64,000 nt of DNA, from the NCBI GenBank assembly GCA_030620095.1, contig JAUTXW010001311.1, forward strand, positions 2,643,501 to 2,707,500, read 5' to 3'. The position numbers were made by a program, and so were the translations under genes. Under the pieces are notes generated by a model. It was given only the letters and a program-made list of their open reading frames with translations, searched no databases and was not told the origin of the DNA. This document shows, piece after piece, positions 22,391 through 34,689 of this stretch (position 1 is the stretch's first letter; every line of letters starts with the position of its first letter). The stretch comes from Kuschelorhynchus macadamiae (taxonomy: Eukaryota > Arthropoda > Insecta > Coleoptera > Curculionidae).

Positions 22391-24172
22391 TTTGTATTGC
22401 CAAACCTTCTTATCTTTTTTAAAATTCATGTCTCAAACCTGGTGTGGGGCGTGTCATTTCAAAAACCGTTTTTTCGACCTTTCGGCGGGAATATTTCGGA
22501 AACTATTAGGGATAGGACATTGAATTTGATATGTATTTTTTGAGGAGACGTGGATCTCTAGATTTATTTGAAACATTTTTCTGTACCACCTTTGATTCCG
22601 AAGATATGGTACCGCAAAGTTGATAAAAAAAGTCAACTTCGATGTAACACGGTTGGGGTCACAATTTTAATTTTTTTCTGACGAAATTTTCTGGAACGAT
22701 GGTTCTTGGGCTTATATCTTAAAGTAGGTAAGTCCTATCGAAACTTTCCAAGAGATTTTTCATAAGAAATATCTAGAAGAGCAAAAACCTCAATACACCT
22801 CTGTCGGAAAAATGGCGAAAAAATAGAAATTTTTAAGAAAAACTGAAATTTTTCGAAAAAGTTATGTTTTTAGCTATTTTTTCTTTTTTATAAAAAAAGT
22901 ACGCCTCTGATCAGATAACTAATTACGGCACCGAAAAGTTGTTAAAAAGCTACACAAAATGGTGGGAAAGAAGGGTCATGGATTATATACACGGGCACCC
23001 GAGGTGAAATTTGCCAACCTTAACTTCATTTTGCCTCTTACTGCAAATAGTAATCGAAATTATTTAGACATGCGGATGGAACATTTATTTGGCTACAAAA
23101 AAGCTATAATAACGTTTCTCTCTAACTACTTAGCAAGAGGGTGAAAATTCGATTTAAAAGAAAAAGTGCACATTGGGGTCAAAAATCGATAGGTACCGAT
23201 CTATATACGACGCGAAATAATGCGAATAAGTGATCATGGTGACCTTCACCTAAGATGATAATCAAATTTACAGAGGTGTTTGACGTGTCCGTTCGCTAGA
23301 TGTCATGGCTGAGTTGTGATTTGTTTAAAGCAAAGAGTTGTCACGATTTGTATTTTAAAATCACCAGTTTAAGTGTATATGAATTTTCATTGTGTTCATA
23401 GATATCTCTCGTGAAAAGAAAACTGTGTTTTTTAACGAGAATTTGCCTGAGTTATTGAAAAATCGAAGAAATAATAAACGTGGTTCAAGGCATCTGCCCA
23501 GGCAGATTCTGTGAAGTGACGACCATCTCCGTTTTATAATGTGCTTATTATTTATTTTTAAACAAAAATCGTTTTGCAATTATTAATGTCCTAGTATCAT
23601 ATTGTACATTTATTAGATAACGGCGTTGTATTTTAAGAATATGATGATTATATATCACTTATTACCTGAATGGGTAGATTTCCGAGTTTTCTCATCTTTT
23701 TATTTTCAATTTTGAATCTACTTTTACGAATTATTTCTGAAAAATCTTAAAATCGTGAATGTATTATGAGGGCTACACATAATTACCTTTTCAGAGTATT
23801 TACTTATAATGTCTGATCAGATGCGTAAATGTAGCTAAACTAAATTAGATAGCTTCAAAAACATATACAGGGTGTATGAAATGAAAAAAGGATAGGTACT
23901 AGGTAGTAAAAAAAAATAAGATCGATTTTTAATGTTTATTTTTCTACAATTTTCTCTCTTTATTTCAGTATCCTTTCTGTACGTATCTTCAAGTTCCATG
24001 TCAAAATAAATACTTATTACATATTTAATTTTTATAAAGTCGATAAGTATAATACAGTAATATTTACTTCATTTTCTCAAAGTGTTGATGGGAAAAATTA
24101 TTATGTTTCATTTTGACACTGCTTCATTAATATTTTTTAACATGTACTGAAAAAATCTAGGCTATTTGAGTC
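22391..24172. other. No gene recognised; non-coding repeat-like stretch
   Basis: 22440-23160 holds A- and T-rich blocks with motifs such as AAGTAGGTAAGTCCTATCG and GGGCACCCGAGGTGAAATTTG. The last resembles 27020-27055 (ATTACGAGGTGAAGTTTGC), so a dispersed repeat is likely. A TACAGGGTGTATGAAATG sequence near 23868 resembles one end of a Tc1/mariner-type element but has no partner. No coding sequence. Confidence 0.45.
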
Positions 24173-24174
24173 TA

Positions 24175-26746
24175 CCAGTGCGAAAACGGCCTAACCCCAA
24201 AAGAGTAGTTTTGAGAAAACGTGATTTGAAATCTGTTGGAAAATATTGCTTCATTTAAATCCTATCCGAAAAATTTTCAGTGGATACATTTTTGTTTAAT
24301 CTATTTATTTTAGCCATGCTAAGATTTTAGTAGCAGAAAAGTTGCAAAATACTTATATTTTTTTGAAAAAAAGTGGGTTAGGCCGATTTGCCTTTTATAA
24401 AAATTTTCAAAAATTACTAGGCCAGAGTAAAAAAACTTGTTTTGGACAAATATATCGTAAAAACAAATATTATATTTTATGAAAATACAATCTTACAAGA
24501 AACTAATTTACAAAAATGTCTTTGAACCGAATTATTCATCATAGTTCTCCTCCATTTCGATGAAGTCTTCAGATTGGTCGTCTGTTGTTTTCAAATTTTT
24601 ATAAAAATCTTGGTAAACGGGGGGAATGAAGTCGGAAAGTTGCAATAAGTCCTGCTTTTTTTTAATATCCACCTTGTGTCCATTCGGATAGAGCAGTTGC
24701 AAATTATTATTAACTGAAGAAGTGACAGCATTTCTTTTTGCAATGTTCACTGTTTTGAAGGGAACCAAAATATTGTTGGAGTATTTGAAATGTATTAGAA
24801 ATGGTTCATCCTTTTTAAATTTCAGCCATTGTATTTTCAGCCACTCCACTTTTTCGTCATTTAGAGATTTCTTTCTATTGGTGATTTGGGATTGAAGAGA
24901 CGCAGTAGAAAAAAAATTTTGGCTTTCCATGATAATAAGTTTAAAAGGGTCTTTTTTTCTGGCAGATCTGATGACATTACACCAATGTTCCGGAATGTAA
25001 ATATCTTTGAAGAATTTCTTTTGTTTCTCGATGAGCCCGAAGTCTTGATCGCAAGGCAAATACGAGTGTCCACTCACCAAAAACTTTTGATCGATCTCAT
25101 CTACTGTGAAATTACCGGAATCTACAATATAATTACAAAGCAGCGCGATCTTGATATTCCGGTTTTGGCCGCCGCATTGGTCTGAATAGAGAATGAGTTT
25201 CTTCGAGAGAATATGATTTTTCACAAAATGTAGAAGACAAGAGCCTATCTCATCAGGACCTCGTGAAGCTTTTGATTCATCCCACACATACATAAATGCC
25301 TCGTTTGTTGCTAGGTTATGGATTCCCAGACAAAATGTCCATAGTTGCCGCTTATAGTACGCAACACCTGTTGACAAAACTGGAGTGGCCAATGTCTTCA
25401 TTAGATCAAAACTAATAACAGTGATGTTTTTGTCGTTTTTAGCCAACCCCGCATCGGCTTTCATCCCTTCCCTTGCTGATTCAGCCTTATGAAGATGTAG
25501 CTCTCGCTCAGTAACACTTTGCTGTTTTGCAGCTTCCTCGGTTGACGCTTCTATTTTTACCTTTAGAAAATCACATTTTCTACATGAATCTGACACAGGA
25601 GCATGAAAATGTAAATTGAACTGTGTATTAAATATGTTGGAGAAAACAAAATATGACACTGGTTCAGAAGTTTGATCTTTGTAAAGGTTATACATTTTCC
25701 CTAAACTAAGATCAGGCGACAGGTATTTTCTATGGGGGTTCTTTACTCTTGAATAATGTGATTGATATGGGGGGAATCTGTTTATGAAATTCTTGATTTC
25801 CAATATTTTGTCCTCGCTTGTCTTATTACCGGGGGCATGTTTTCCCCGTTCATCTACGGGAGGGGTCATACCAGCTGCTTTGCTCAACATAATTCTACTT
25901 ATTCTTCCATCTGAAACTTTAAACACTGTTTTAAAGAACTCTTTGCAGATTTTTACTGTTTCTCCGTTTTCATTGGTTGCGTAGTACAATCGCGTATTCG
26001 AACGTCTTGAAGGATCTGCGTTGGCTTTGTAATACCTTAATTTATTTACAACTTCAACTAAGCCGAAAATGTAAGAGGTTTGTAAATCATGAGTTTCAAG
26101 CCCATACAAGTTTTCGAGCAGAGTTTTTTGCCGTTCAGAATTTATCTTTACATGGCACTGATTTGAACAGGGACACACTATTTCTTCAAATAACTTATAA
26201 CATAGAACATAGCCTCTTCACTTTCGGTTTCTGAGCCACTTTGATTATTAGGCTGATCAGGCAGATATTCAGACCCAGAATCGTCGAATGGGTCGCTCTC
26301 ATACGAGTCTGGAAGAAAAGAAAACTAACCTCAAAAACCTTGTATTTTTTTACATGCACAGTAGTGCTAAATAAATAAAGTAAAAGTTCTTACCGTTGAT
26401 GTCCAGTGAAGTACTCATATTCATATATATTTTAACACACACACAGTTTGTTTTAATTCAATCATATTTCTAAACACAAAAAACTGTAAGCTCAGTGCTA
26501 AGTAATGTCAATATGACTTGATTGCGCAAGAACGGCCTAACCCACAGAAGTGTGGATTAGGCCGGTTATGCGTATGTTATGTTGACAAAATTATTTAAAG
26601 CAAAAGTATACTACCAGCGCCATCTTTGGAAGAGTCGCGGAAGGTGGCATAGGTTGTTTTGCCTTGTATATTTATATGCTTGGGCAACAAGTTGGGCCGA
26701 ATATCTTAAAATAATAAATTTGTGGGTTAGGCCGTTTTCGCACTGG
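24175..26746 (-). mobile_element. DNA transposon with perfect TIRs, TA target duplication and one large ORF
   Basis: The ends are perfect inverted repeats of 22-23 bp (24175-24197 and 26724-26746), beginning CCAGTGCGAAAACGGCC and including TTAGGCC in the other sense. TA flanks both ends (24173-24174 and 26747-26748). Further copies of GGTTAGGCC or its inverse lie just inside: near 24374 on the left, and near 26533 and 26560 on the right. They could be transposase binding sites. The 2.57-kb element contains the gene at 24532-26420. I cannot assign a named superfamily. Confidence 0.85.
24532..26420 (-). CDS. Putative transposase with RNase H-like domain (DUF7869-type), two exons
   Basis: A short first exon starts MSTSLDIN (26420-26396), followed by a GTAAGA donor and a TTCTTTTCTTCCAG acceptor near 26310. 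Exon 2 opens with an acidic, Ser-rich segment (SDPFDDSGSEYLPDQPNNQS). A one-base frame offset near 26215 separates it from the 548-codon frame (26178-24532). That frame has an N-terminal Cys-rich CPCSNQCHV and a CxxC (CRKCDFLKVK). A candidate catalytic region follows: ITVISFDLMKTLATP, MYVWDESKASRG, LILYSDQCGGQNRN and VSGHSYLPCDQDFGLIE. The Asp, Asp and acidic or His residues in these blocks fit an RNase H fold. I recall this block as Pfam DUF7869 but could not check. Its place between TIRs supports a transposase role. Confidence 0.7.
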
Positions 26747-28060
26747 TAGCCTCATTTGTAACTTCTTTAAGAACATAAATTATCGTTTTTCTAATACTGT
26801 ATGCCGTCTTTTAACTTATATAAACTCATTAAGTTTATAAAACATAAAATGTGCCGGTCCTATTGGATTTCTGTCTGAAAAGTGCTAGTAAAATAAAAAA
26901 TTTTGAGAAAAACTGATTTTTTTTTAAATAAAAAAGTAGGCGTTTGGTCGGAAAACTGGTGAACGCTGCGCCCGTACTCAAAAAGATACAGGACGGTTTA
27001 GGAAGGGTCTTGGAATATAAAGAGAGGTTGCAATTACGAGGTGAAGTTTGCACAAAAAACTGTTTTTTTCCTTAACTTTTAAACTGCTTACATTTTTTAA
27101 ATACCGTTTTCAAAATTCGATGTAACTTTTAGAGGAGTAAATTATTATAAAAAAAGTGCTTTTTCCTGTAACTTCTGAACCACTTAAATTGTTTATATAC
27201 GGTTTTCACAGTTCTATGTAACTTTTAGGAGCGTCATTTATTGAATTTTTTTTGACATCTGTCTAAAAAAAATTTCCCTGTAATTTCATTTTCAATTACG
27301 GTAGGTACTATTTAGTTTAGAAACGGGTTTCACAGTTTCTTTTAACTTTTAATGTCGTTATTTATTTTAGAGAAATATTGTTACAGCTGTCAGAAAAAAA
27401 CTTCTAGTATTCCTAATTTTTAAATAGGTTTTTTTAAATGAGATTTTTACAGATAAATGTATAGCATATATATCCGTAACCAGACGTATCGGACTAGCGG
27501 ACGTTTGTTAGTCAAAAATAGCCGTCAAGGTTATGATAATAGTAAAATAGGATCGAAAATAAGTGTGTAGGACTAGACACCTAAGGTCACGCACACGGCT
27601 AATACACGCACCCAGAGACCACAGAGACAACCTGACATATTACTTGTTGACTTTATATGGGAAGTGCATCGCTCTTTTCTTAATATTCAAAAATTTTGTT
27701 AAGAATCAACTTTTCGGCATAACACTTTTCATAAGATTTTTTTATTATCGATAAATGAAGATTCTTTGCTTTGTTACTTCGTATAGCACTTTCTTAAACA
27801 AAAACCAAGCAAGGGTAAACATGATCTTTATAGTGGATTTTTTAGTTAAGCGTTATATTATACGTTAGTTATACTACAATTAGTTCCAAAAAAAAAACGA
27901 CGCACCTGATTTTAAGTTAAGTTAAATGCCCTATATCTTCTAAACCAGTGGATCGATTTTGAACAATTTTTTTTTTCGTAGGTCAAAAATGAAACCCATG
28001 TAAAATTTCTAAAAGATTTTTGGACAATAATGTAAAAACTAGAACTATGATTTTTTCTAT
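26747..28060. other. No gene recognised
   Basis: AT-rich DNA with repeat-like blocks. 26870-27060 resembles part of 22790-23040. No coding signal. Confidence 0.4.
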
Positions 28061-28363
28061 TTTTTGACTTGCCCTGTGTATTTGTTGAGGATACGTATAG
28101 AAACTGTTTACACCCTATATGAAAGACCCTTTTTTGTGAATATATTGTTTTTTTATTTATCGATTTTTCTCTAAAATTGGCCGAATTACAGCTTTTTTGC
28201 TAAAACCTTACCAAGCTGCATAGCTGTTAATGGAAAAAACTTAGACAATGTTTTTTTTTTAGTTAAAATAACAATCACTGGATAAGAATTTGAAAAATGT
28301 GCTTAGCACTGAATACTGGCTTTTGTATAGCAACTCTGAGAGCTTCTTAACTTGTAGCGTACT

Positions 28364-28784
28364 TTAAATTAAGTTTCTTATTCTTTCCATTGGTATACCG
28401 TCCCATTCTTTTGATGTGTATTCTGATAGGCTCTCCTGAGACCGTTCGCAAGAACGCACCCTTCTTAATTTACTTAATTTATTCCACAAATGTTTTACAG
28501 GATTCATATCGGGGCTTCTCGCAGGCCCTATAATGTGGCGATACCCGCAGTTTCGCACTATAGCTAGGATATACGACTGGGCATTATCCTACGTCAGAGT
28601 ATGCAGAACGATATTCAGATATAACAATAATTTTAGGCTTTTGCAAGTTAGTCTCCTAGCTTTTAAATTCACTTCTGCTAAGCGTACACAAACCGTCTGC
28701 TCACTAATCATAGCATCTCGGACTCTCGGCGCAGATTTTCTTGAAATTTCACAGGTTTATTTGATCGATTCCGTAAAATCTTGA
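28364..28784 (-). pseudogene. Tc1-like transposase, internally deleted
   Basis: Starting near 28784 the minus strand has part of the N-terminal region (VRLAEVNLKARR-like). It jumps over the middle of the protein to DNAQSYILAIVRNCGYRH, then GPARSPDMNPVKHLWNKLSK (the third catalytic Asp region) and EWDGIPMERIRNLI. The block around the first catalytic Asp is missing. Confidence 0.75.
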
Positions 28785-29040
28785 AAAAAGACCTGTAAAT
28801 TCATAATCAGCGACAAACACTTAAAACCCTTTAATATTTTTTAACGGAACTGGAAATTATGCATTAAAAATCTTACCTAGCGGATGGACTATGTCGAATC
28901 ATAATCGAGTTTAAAAAACAATTGCCGTCGCCATATGTCAGTTATGTATTTCACTAACTTCATGATTGGCATTTTTTATACGAAAAAAAAAAGTTTTAGT
29001 GATAAAATGCCCTAAATTACACCCGAACAAACAGGTAGCA

Positions 29041-29865
29041 TTGCTCGAAGGTGGGTTCTGGTCGCTCTCGAAAAACCTCCTCTAGAGATGACCGCTTTTT
29101 GATTGCGGATTTTACGGAATCGATCGAATACATTTGCGAAAGTTCAAGAAGCTCTTTGCCAAATCAAGATGTTATAGTGAGTAAGCAGACGATTTGTAGA
29201 CGTCTAGCCGAAATGAACTTAAAGGCTAGGAGGTCTGCAAAAGGTCCTAAATTGCTACCTCAACATCGTGTTGCTCGGAGATACTTCGTACAAAATTATG
29301 GAGAATGGACTAATCGTGAATGGTCATATGTCGTGTTTACTGATTAATCAAGGTTTTGCCTTGATATGGCGAATGGGAGAAAAAGAGGATGGAGAAGAAC
29401 TGGCGAAAGATTCAATCAATCTTTGACAACGGAATGCGATAATTTTAATGGTGGTTAAGTTATGGTGCGGAGTGGAGTTTCCATGATGAGACGTACACCC
29501 CTTCATGTTTTTCTCATTAGGCAGTCAATGACAGCCCAAATTTACATCAATGACATTTTAGAGCAGTATGTATTACCTCTTGCGGCTTTAGCTGGTAACA
29601 ATTTTATTCTGATGCACGATAATGCCCGGCCGCATACCGCAGCAATATAGCAGAACTTCCTAGAAACTGCGGGTATCGGAATTAAGTAGGAAGACGGGTG
29701 AATTCACGCGAAGGTTTCTTGAAATCCTAGCAGAATTGGCAGATGCGTTATCAGACGAATGGCACCGTATACCAATGGAAAGAATAAGAAACCTAATAAT
29801 AAGTATGCCACGCAGATTAGAAGCTCACAGAGTTGCTAGAGGAGGCAATACTAGGTACTAAGCAC
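29041..29865 (+). pseudogene. Tc1-like transposase, missing the third catalytic block
   Basis: Frames in order: HTH-derived segment DVIVSKQTICRRLAEMNLKA, LLPQHRVARRYFVQNYGEW, VVFTD followed by a stop where DES is expected, YINDILEQYVLPLAALAGNN, and FILMHDNARPHTAAI (second Asp). The RSPDMNP block present in the minus-strand relic is absent. The C-terminal tail ALSDEWHRIPMERIRNLIIS, then MPRRLEAHRVARGGNTRY, ends near 29860. The two relics together cover the whole protein but neither is intact. Confidence 0.8.
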
Positions 29866-30292
29866 ATTCTTCAAGTTCTTTTTTATTTAGATATTGTTAT
29901 TTTGCGTAAATAAAAACGTTTTTTAAAATTTATATCATTTTTATTTTATTAGACTAAAACACGAAGTAGGTACCTTAGCAATATGCAAGGTTACAATAAA
30001 AAAGCTGTAAATCAGACATTTTTAAGACAAATTAATGAACAGAATAACAAATTGGTCTTAGATGAAGAGTCTTTCATCTAGAGTGTAAGAATTTTCTATT
30101 CAAACGCTCGAATAATACATAGGATGAGTCAAAAAGCAGGAAAAAAGCAATGTTTGAGTTTTGCCATTAACATTCATGTAGCTTGGCAAAGTTTCAGCAA
30201 AAAAACTGTAATTCGGTCAACTTTAGAGGTTCTTTCATATAGGGTGTATAAAGTTTCTATACGATTCCTTATCTAATACACAGGGGAAGTAA

Positions 30293-32418
30293 AAAAATAT
30301 CAAAAAAGCATGGTTCGATCTTTTTCATTATTACCAAAGAATCTTTGAGAACATTATCATTAGTTTCCTTTCTGCTGGAAGACAAAAACCATTGGTTTAA
30401 ATTATATAAGACATTAAATTTGGGCCAAAAATCAAATGAGTCACTTTTTTTGGAGTGTATTTAAATGACCTAGAAATTCTTCACTAAAAATCTGTTTGGA
30501 TTACGTATATTTCGAATCATTCCATAAATATGTTGACAAAGTCATATTAGAGTAAGATTATCTTTTAGTTTGCACTTGATGAGGGCTAAAAATGACATGA
30601 TGTGCTGGTGAGCACGTTATGTCATGTTATATTCTCATCACGAATTTAGAGATTTAGATCCATTAATTGTATTGAAACAGAAATTATATTTTATGTTCAT
30701 GATAATTTTTTTGAAAACTTTATTTGTCATTATTCTTTTTTGCAAATTGATATAGTCGTCCAAAAACCGAACTAGCCACAATATTCCCTGAAGGTATGAA
30801 ATTATTAAAGGACACTTACACGTTTAAAGAAAACTACGACACTGTGAAGTAATTCAGATTTAATTTAGATTAATTCTTTTATATTTTTATATCTTGTATT
30901 ATTTTTGCAAACGTTTTTTTTATAGTAAGATTAGATTTACATGAGTTTTTATTGAAGTAGAACTAATATATTATATGTTCATGTTAAATCTTTAACATTA
31001 CAATTTTTGTTATTACCTATCAATAACAAAAATATTATTTTGGTTATAATTTTTTATGTTCTTGTCTAAAGTAATAAGGTCAAACATACTTTTTAGACTT
31101 TAAAAAATAGCTTTTAAGTAATAAAACTCTAAATGTACATTCTTCCAAATTTATTAAAATAAATTCCCCTAGATCACTAAGATAACACACTTTGAGTTGA
31201 GTAAGCTAGAAGTTTGAGTAGTTGTTAAGCACTTTAGTTGAAATTAGGAAAAACCTATAGAAATATGTCTGGAATTCAACATGAAATTTAATAATTTTAT
31301 AATATATAGGTTTCCGTATTAAAAAGCAATGTATGAATGGTTACTATCTTATAGAAATGGTAAAATATGGTCTTAGAATATGTATCACACAAAAAATAAC
31401 AATACACATAATTTGTATTATTTATGTGTTTTGAGAATTTTTTTTATATCCATTTCTAATAATACGACCTTAAAATTTTTTTGCGTAAATAAACAATTAA
31501 ATAATAAGTCAAAAATTTCAAATTTTTCTTATCTTAAATGGAGATACAAATTAATTATTAGAAAATCCGGTTTTCAATTAAAATTATTGGTATTGCTTTG
31601 TGTTCTAACGCCGTCCGCAAAAACGAAAACCTTTTTTTTTCTTAATACTTTTTAAAATAATAAAATAAAAATCTCCATTTTACGGCAATTACCTGACTCT
31701 TATTAAACCCAAGTGCGTCTACAATAAAATTTATACTTTAAACCTTGTTTACCATTTACTTCTAAGGTCAGGCGACATTTAGTCTTTACGACCTGAAGTT
31801 GTCAGAAAAATTAAAAATTTTATTTGTCTTACCTGCCGATGTAAGTACAATAAAAGCGATTTTATGTTAGATATATGGAAAAGACGCCACAGGTGTTTAC
31901 ACAATTACTATGAAAAAGCCCACGAGTTACAAGCGGGTTATACATGCACTTCAAAACAGAACTTAGATAGTAGAAAAAGAGTAGGTGGTCTAGTAAATAA
32001 AAATGAAATCAGCTAAAAATGTACTAATTAGCTTATTCATTCGCAATTAATTAGGGAAATTATACTAAAAAAAACTATTTCTTTCTTAAAATTTTTGTTA
32101 TAAACAAAATATTAAAAAATAAGGAGACCCGCTCGTGGAATTTACGTACATCGTGCTTCTGCAAAAAGAGTGATTGGATAAATAAAGACCTGTATTTCTT
32201 GGCAGTCGTACTACGATATTAAAATTAAATTTTAATTACTTCGATGTTGTAAGACAATAATAACTCAAAAAGCAATCTTTTACTAATTGTACACCATGTT
32301 CCACATAAAAGTACCCACCCTACTATCTGAAAATCCGTAACAGGTACGAAAAAAAGTTTCTTACAAAAGTTTCTTTGAATTTAAAGTCCTTTTAAAATAC
32401 ATGTGTATATACATGTAT
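30293..32418. other. No gene recognised
   Basis: AT-rich DNA. A short AT-rich frame at 31380-31655 has no recognisable motif. Nothing else supported. Confidence 0.4.
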
Positions 32419-32485
32419 ACAGGGTGTCCCAATTTTGCTAAGATGACATCAATTATACAATTTTAAATGGGACACCCTATTTTTA
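32419..32485. mobile_element. Minimal inverted-repeat element with mariner-type ends
   Basis: TACAGGGTGTCCCAATTTT and its near inverse AAATGGGACACCCTATTTT enclose only about 30 bp. The ends match those of the mariner-like element at 18764-21053. This is probably a solo end or a tiny deletion derivative. Confidence 0.5.
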
Positions 32486-32795
32486 GGTCCATTATTTGAT
32501 TCCTTGTCAACATTAAACATAAGTTACCAATTTAAACTACCGTCGATTTCTGCGTAGTTTCCGAGATAATTAAGGGTATGTGTCATTTATTGAAAACTAG
32601 AGCTATTTTTCAAATCACTATAAAAATAGCATAAATCGAAAATTGGGCGTTTGGGCGGTAGTTTCCAGTTTATAAAGCATCAATGCATATACGGAACATA
32701 ACATTTTTGTTGACACCAATACAAGGTGGACATACGACGAAATCAATCTTGCCCCCTTTGTAAAGTGTAAAAAGTCGTTTTTGAAATAGAAAACC

Positions 32796-32988
<193 letters not shown>

Positions 32989-33501
32989 TTAAGGTTTTTT
33001 TTTTAATGAAACTACGCATGACGTTTCGTCCGTCCTAGCAGGCTTTTTCAAAAGTTTTTTTTAATTATCTCAACTTAAAAGTATTTCAAAAATGTAATAT
33101 TTAAAACACACAGATTTTCAAAATATTTGGTGGAACATGTACATTAATATATTCTTAGTCAGAGATTAAAATTTAGCTATATACAGGTAAAAATAAACTC
33201 AAAAAAAACAAAAGACAAACAGGAAAATTAGTGCGTACCTCGGAAAGTGTTATTACATTATGCATATATATGCTTATGATTATACTTGTGTGCTCTCTTG
33301 GCGACTCATTTTTTAAATTACCATACTCCTAAAAAATAGGTTTTTTTGTTCCTTTTTTAATAATTTAATCGGTAAGTAGAATCAGTAATTCAAGATAACG
33401 GTTTGGAATGTATTGGGAAATTAATAAAATATTTGTGATACCATGCATGTATACATTTTGTATTTTGCATGTATTAAACTATAATAAATTTGACTTAAAT
33501 T

Positions 33502-33504
<3 letters not shown>
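32989..33504. repeat. PLE-type terminal repeat, unit 1 of 2, with decayed hammerhead motif
   Basis: About 515 bp, nearly identical to 33654-34167. On the minus strand near 33018-33056 a motif reads TTGAAAAAGCC, a long loop, then GGACGAAACGTC. The stem II pairing (GCC with GGAC) is weakened and the core is TTGAAAA. The unit is bounded by TA tracts on both sides. No coding sequence was found. Confidence 0.65.
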
Positions 33505-33558
<54 letters not shown>

Positions 33559-33561
33559 GTA

Positions 33562-33653
<92 letters not shown>
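33505..33653. repeat. (TA)n microsatellite with a short interruption
   Basis: Alternating TA with one ACACGTATATTT interruption near 33554, separating the two repeat units. Confidence 0.95.
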
Positions 33654-33655
<2 letters not shown>

Positions 33656-34163
33656 AAGGTTTTTTTTTAAATGAAACTGCGCATGACGTTTCGCCCGTCC
33701 TAGCAGGCTTTTTCAAAAGTTTTTTTTAATTATGGCAATTTAAAAGTATTTAAAAAATGTAATATTTAAAACACACAGATTTTCAAAATATTTGGTGGAA
33801 CATGTACATTAATATATTCTTAGTTAGATATTAAAATTTAGCTATATACAAATAAAAATAAACACATAAAAAACAAAAGACAAACAGGAAAATTACTACG
33901 TACCTCGGAAATTGTTATTACATTATGCATATATATGTTTATGATTATACTTGTGTGCTCTCTTGGCGACTCATTTTTTAAATTACCATACTCCTAAGCA
34001 ATTAGTTTTTTTGTTGTTTTTTTAATAATTTAATCAGTAAGTAGAATCAGTAATTCAAGATAACCGTTTGGAATGTATTGGGAAATTAATAATTTGTGAT
34101 ACTATGCATGTATACATTTTGTATTTTGCATGTATTAAACTATAATAAATTTGACTTAAATTG

Positions 34164-34167
<4 letters not shown>
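33654..34167. repeat. PLE-type terminal repeat, unit 2 of 2
   Basis: Direct repeat of 32989-33504 with scattered substitutions. The minus-strand ribozyme region (about 33683-33722) keeps GCC pairing with GGC before GAAACGTC, better than unit 1, but again has TTGAAAA as its core. Confidence 0.65.

Positions 34168-34209
<42 letters not shown>
34168..34209. repeat. (TA)n microsatellite
   Basis: Alternating TA between repeat unit 2 and the foldback element. Confidence 0.95.
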
Positions 34210-34211
<2 letters not shown>

Positions 34212-34689
34212 GTGTTTTCATTCCGGGTGGCATTTAGACATTCCACTATAGGATTCGGCACCGGTCTTTCCTCTGATTGGCTGAAACGCGGTGCGGGACC
34301 CTGTTTCTCCTCCGATTGGCTGTTTTGAATCAAACGCGGTGCGGTGCTGAACGCCATAGTGGAATGTTATCTTTAAAGAATATTATCTACTCACTTGTTT
34401 TATTAATTTTACCTTATTATGTGGGTAGGGAACGTTTTTATGGCAAGAGTCAAGTATGAAAAATTATTTAAGTTGAAAATATCATGTAGTATATTATGTA
34501 CAGGGTGGCCCATATAAGATGATCCTGTACCTTATCTCAGAACTTATAGAAGATATTAAAAAAGTTAAATACAAAAGTTGTTTAAAATTAGTTAAATTTT
34601 TAAAATATTTTATTTGCAAATTTACAGGGTGTGTCACAAAAGTGTAGTAACTGACAACTTTGTTATTTTAAATCAATACCCTAACACTA

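Larger units (their letters stand above)
28065..30292. mobile_element. Composite Tc1-like element: two transposase relics in opposite orientation between inverted repeats
   Basis: Outer inverted repeats pair 28065-28130 (GACTTGCCCTGTGTATTTG, then CACCCTATATGAAAGA) with 30228-30292. Similarity may extend about 50 bp further out on both sides. Inside lie a minus-strand relic (28364-28784) and a plus-strand relic (29041-29865) of the same transposase. They meet near 28790-29040. This is either two nested copies or an inverted duplication with partial deletion. Confidence 0.65.

Noticed and set aside
24886..26234. Plus-strand ORFs opposite the 548-codon gene
   Set aside because: They are antisense shadows of the putative transposase and carry no motif of their own.
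31380..31655. 91-codon AT-rich ORF
   Set aside because: Asn/Phe/Lys-rich without motif, splice signals or repeats; expected by chance in AT-rich DNA.
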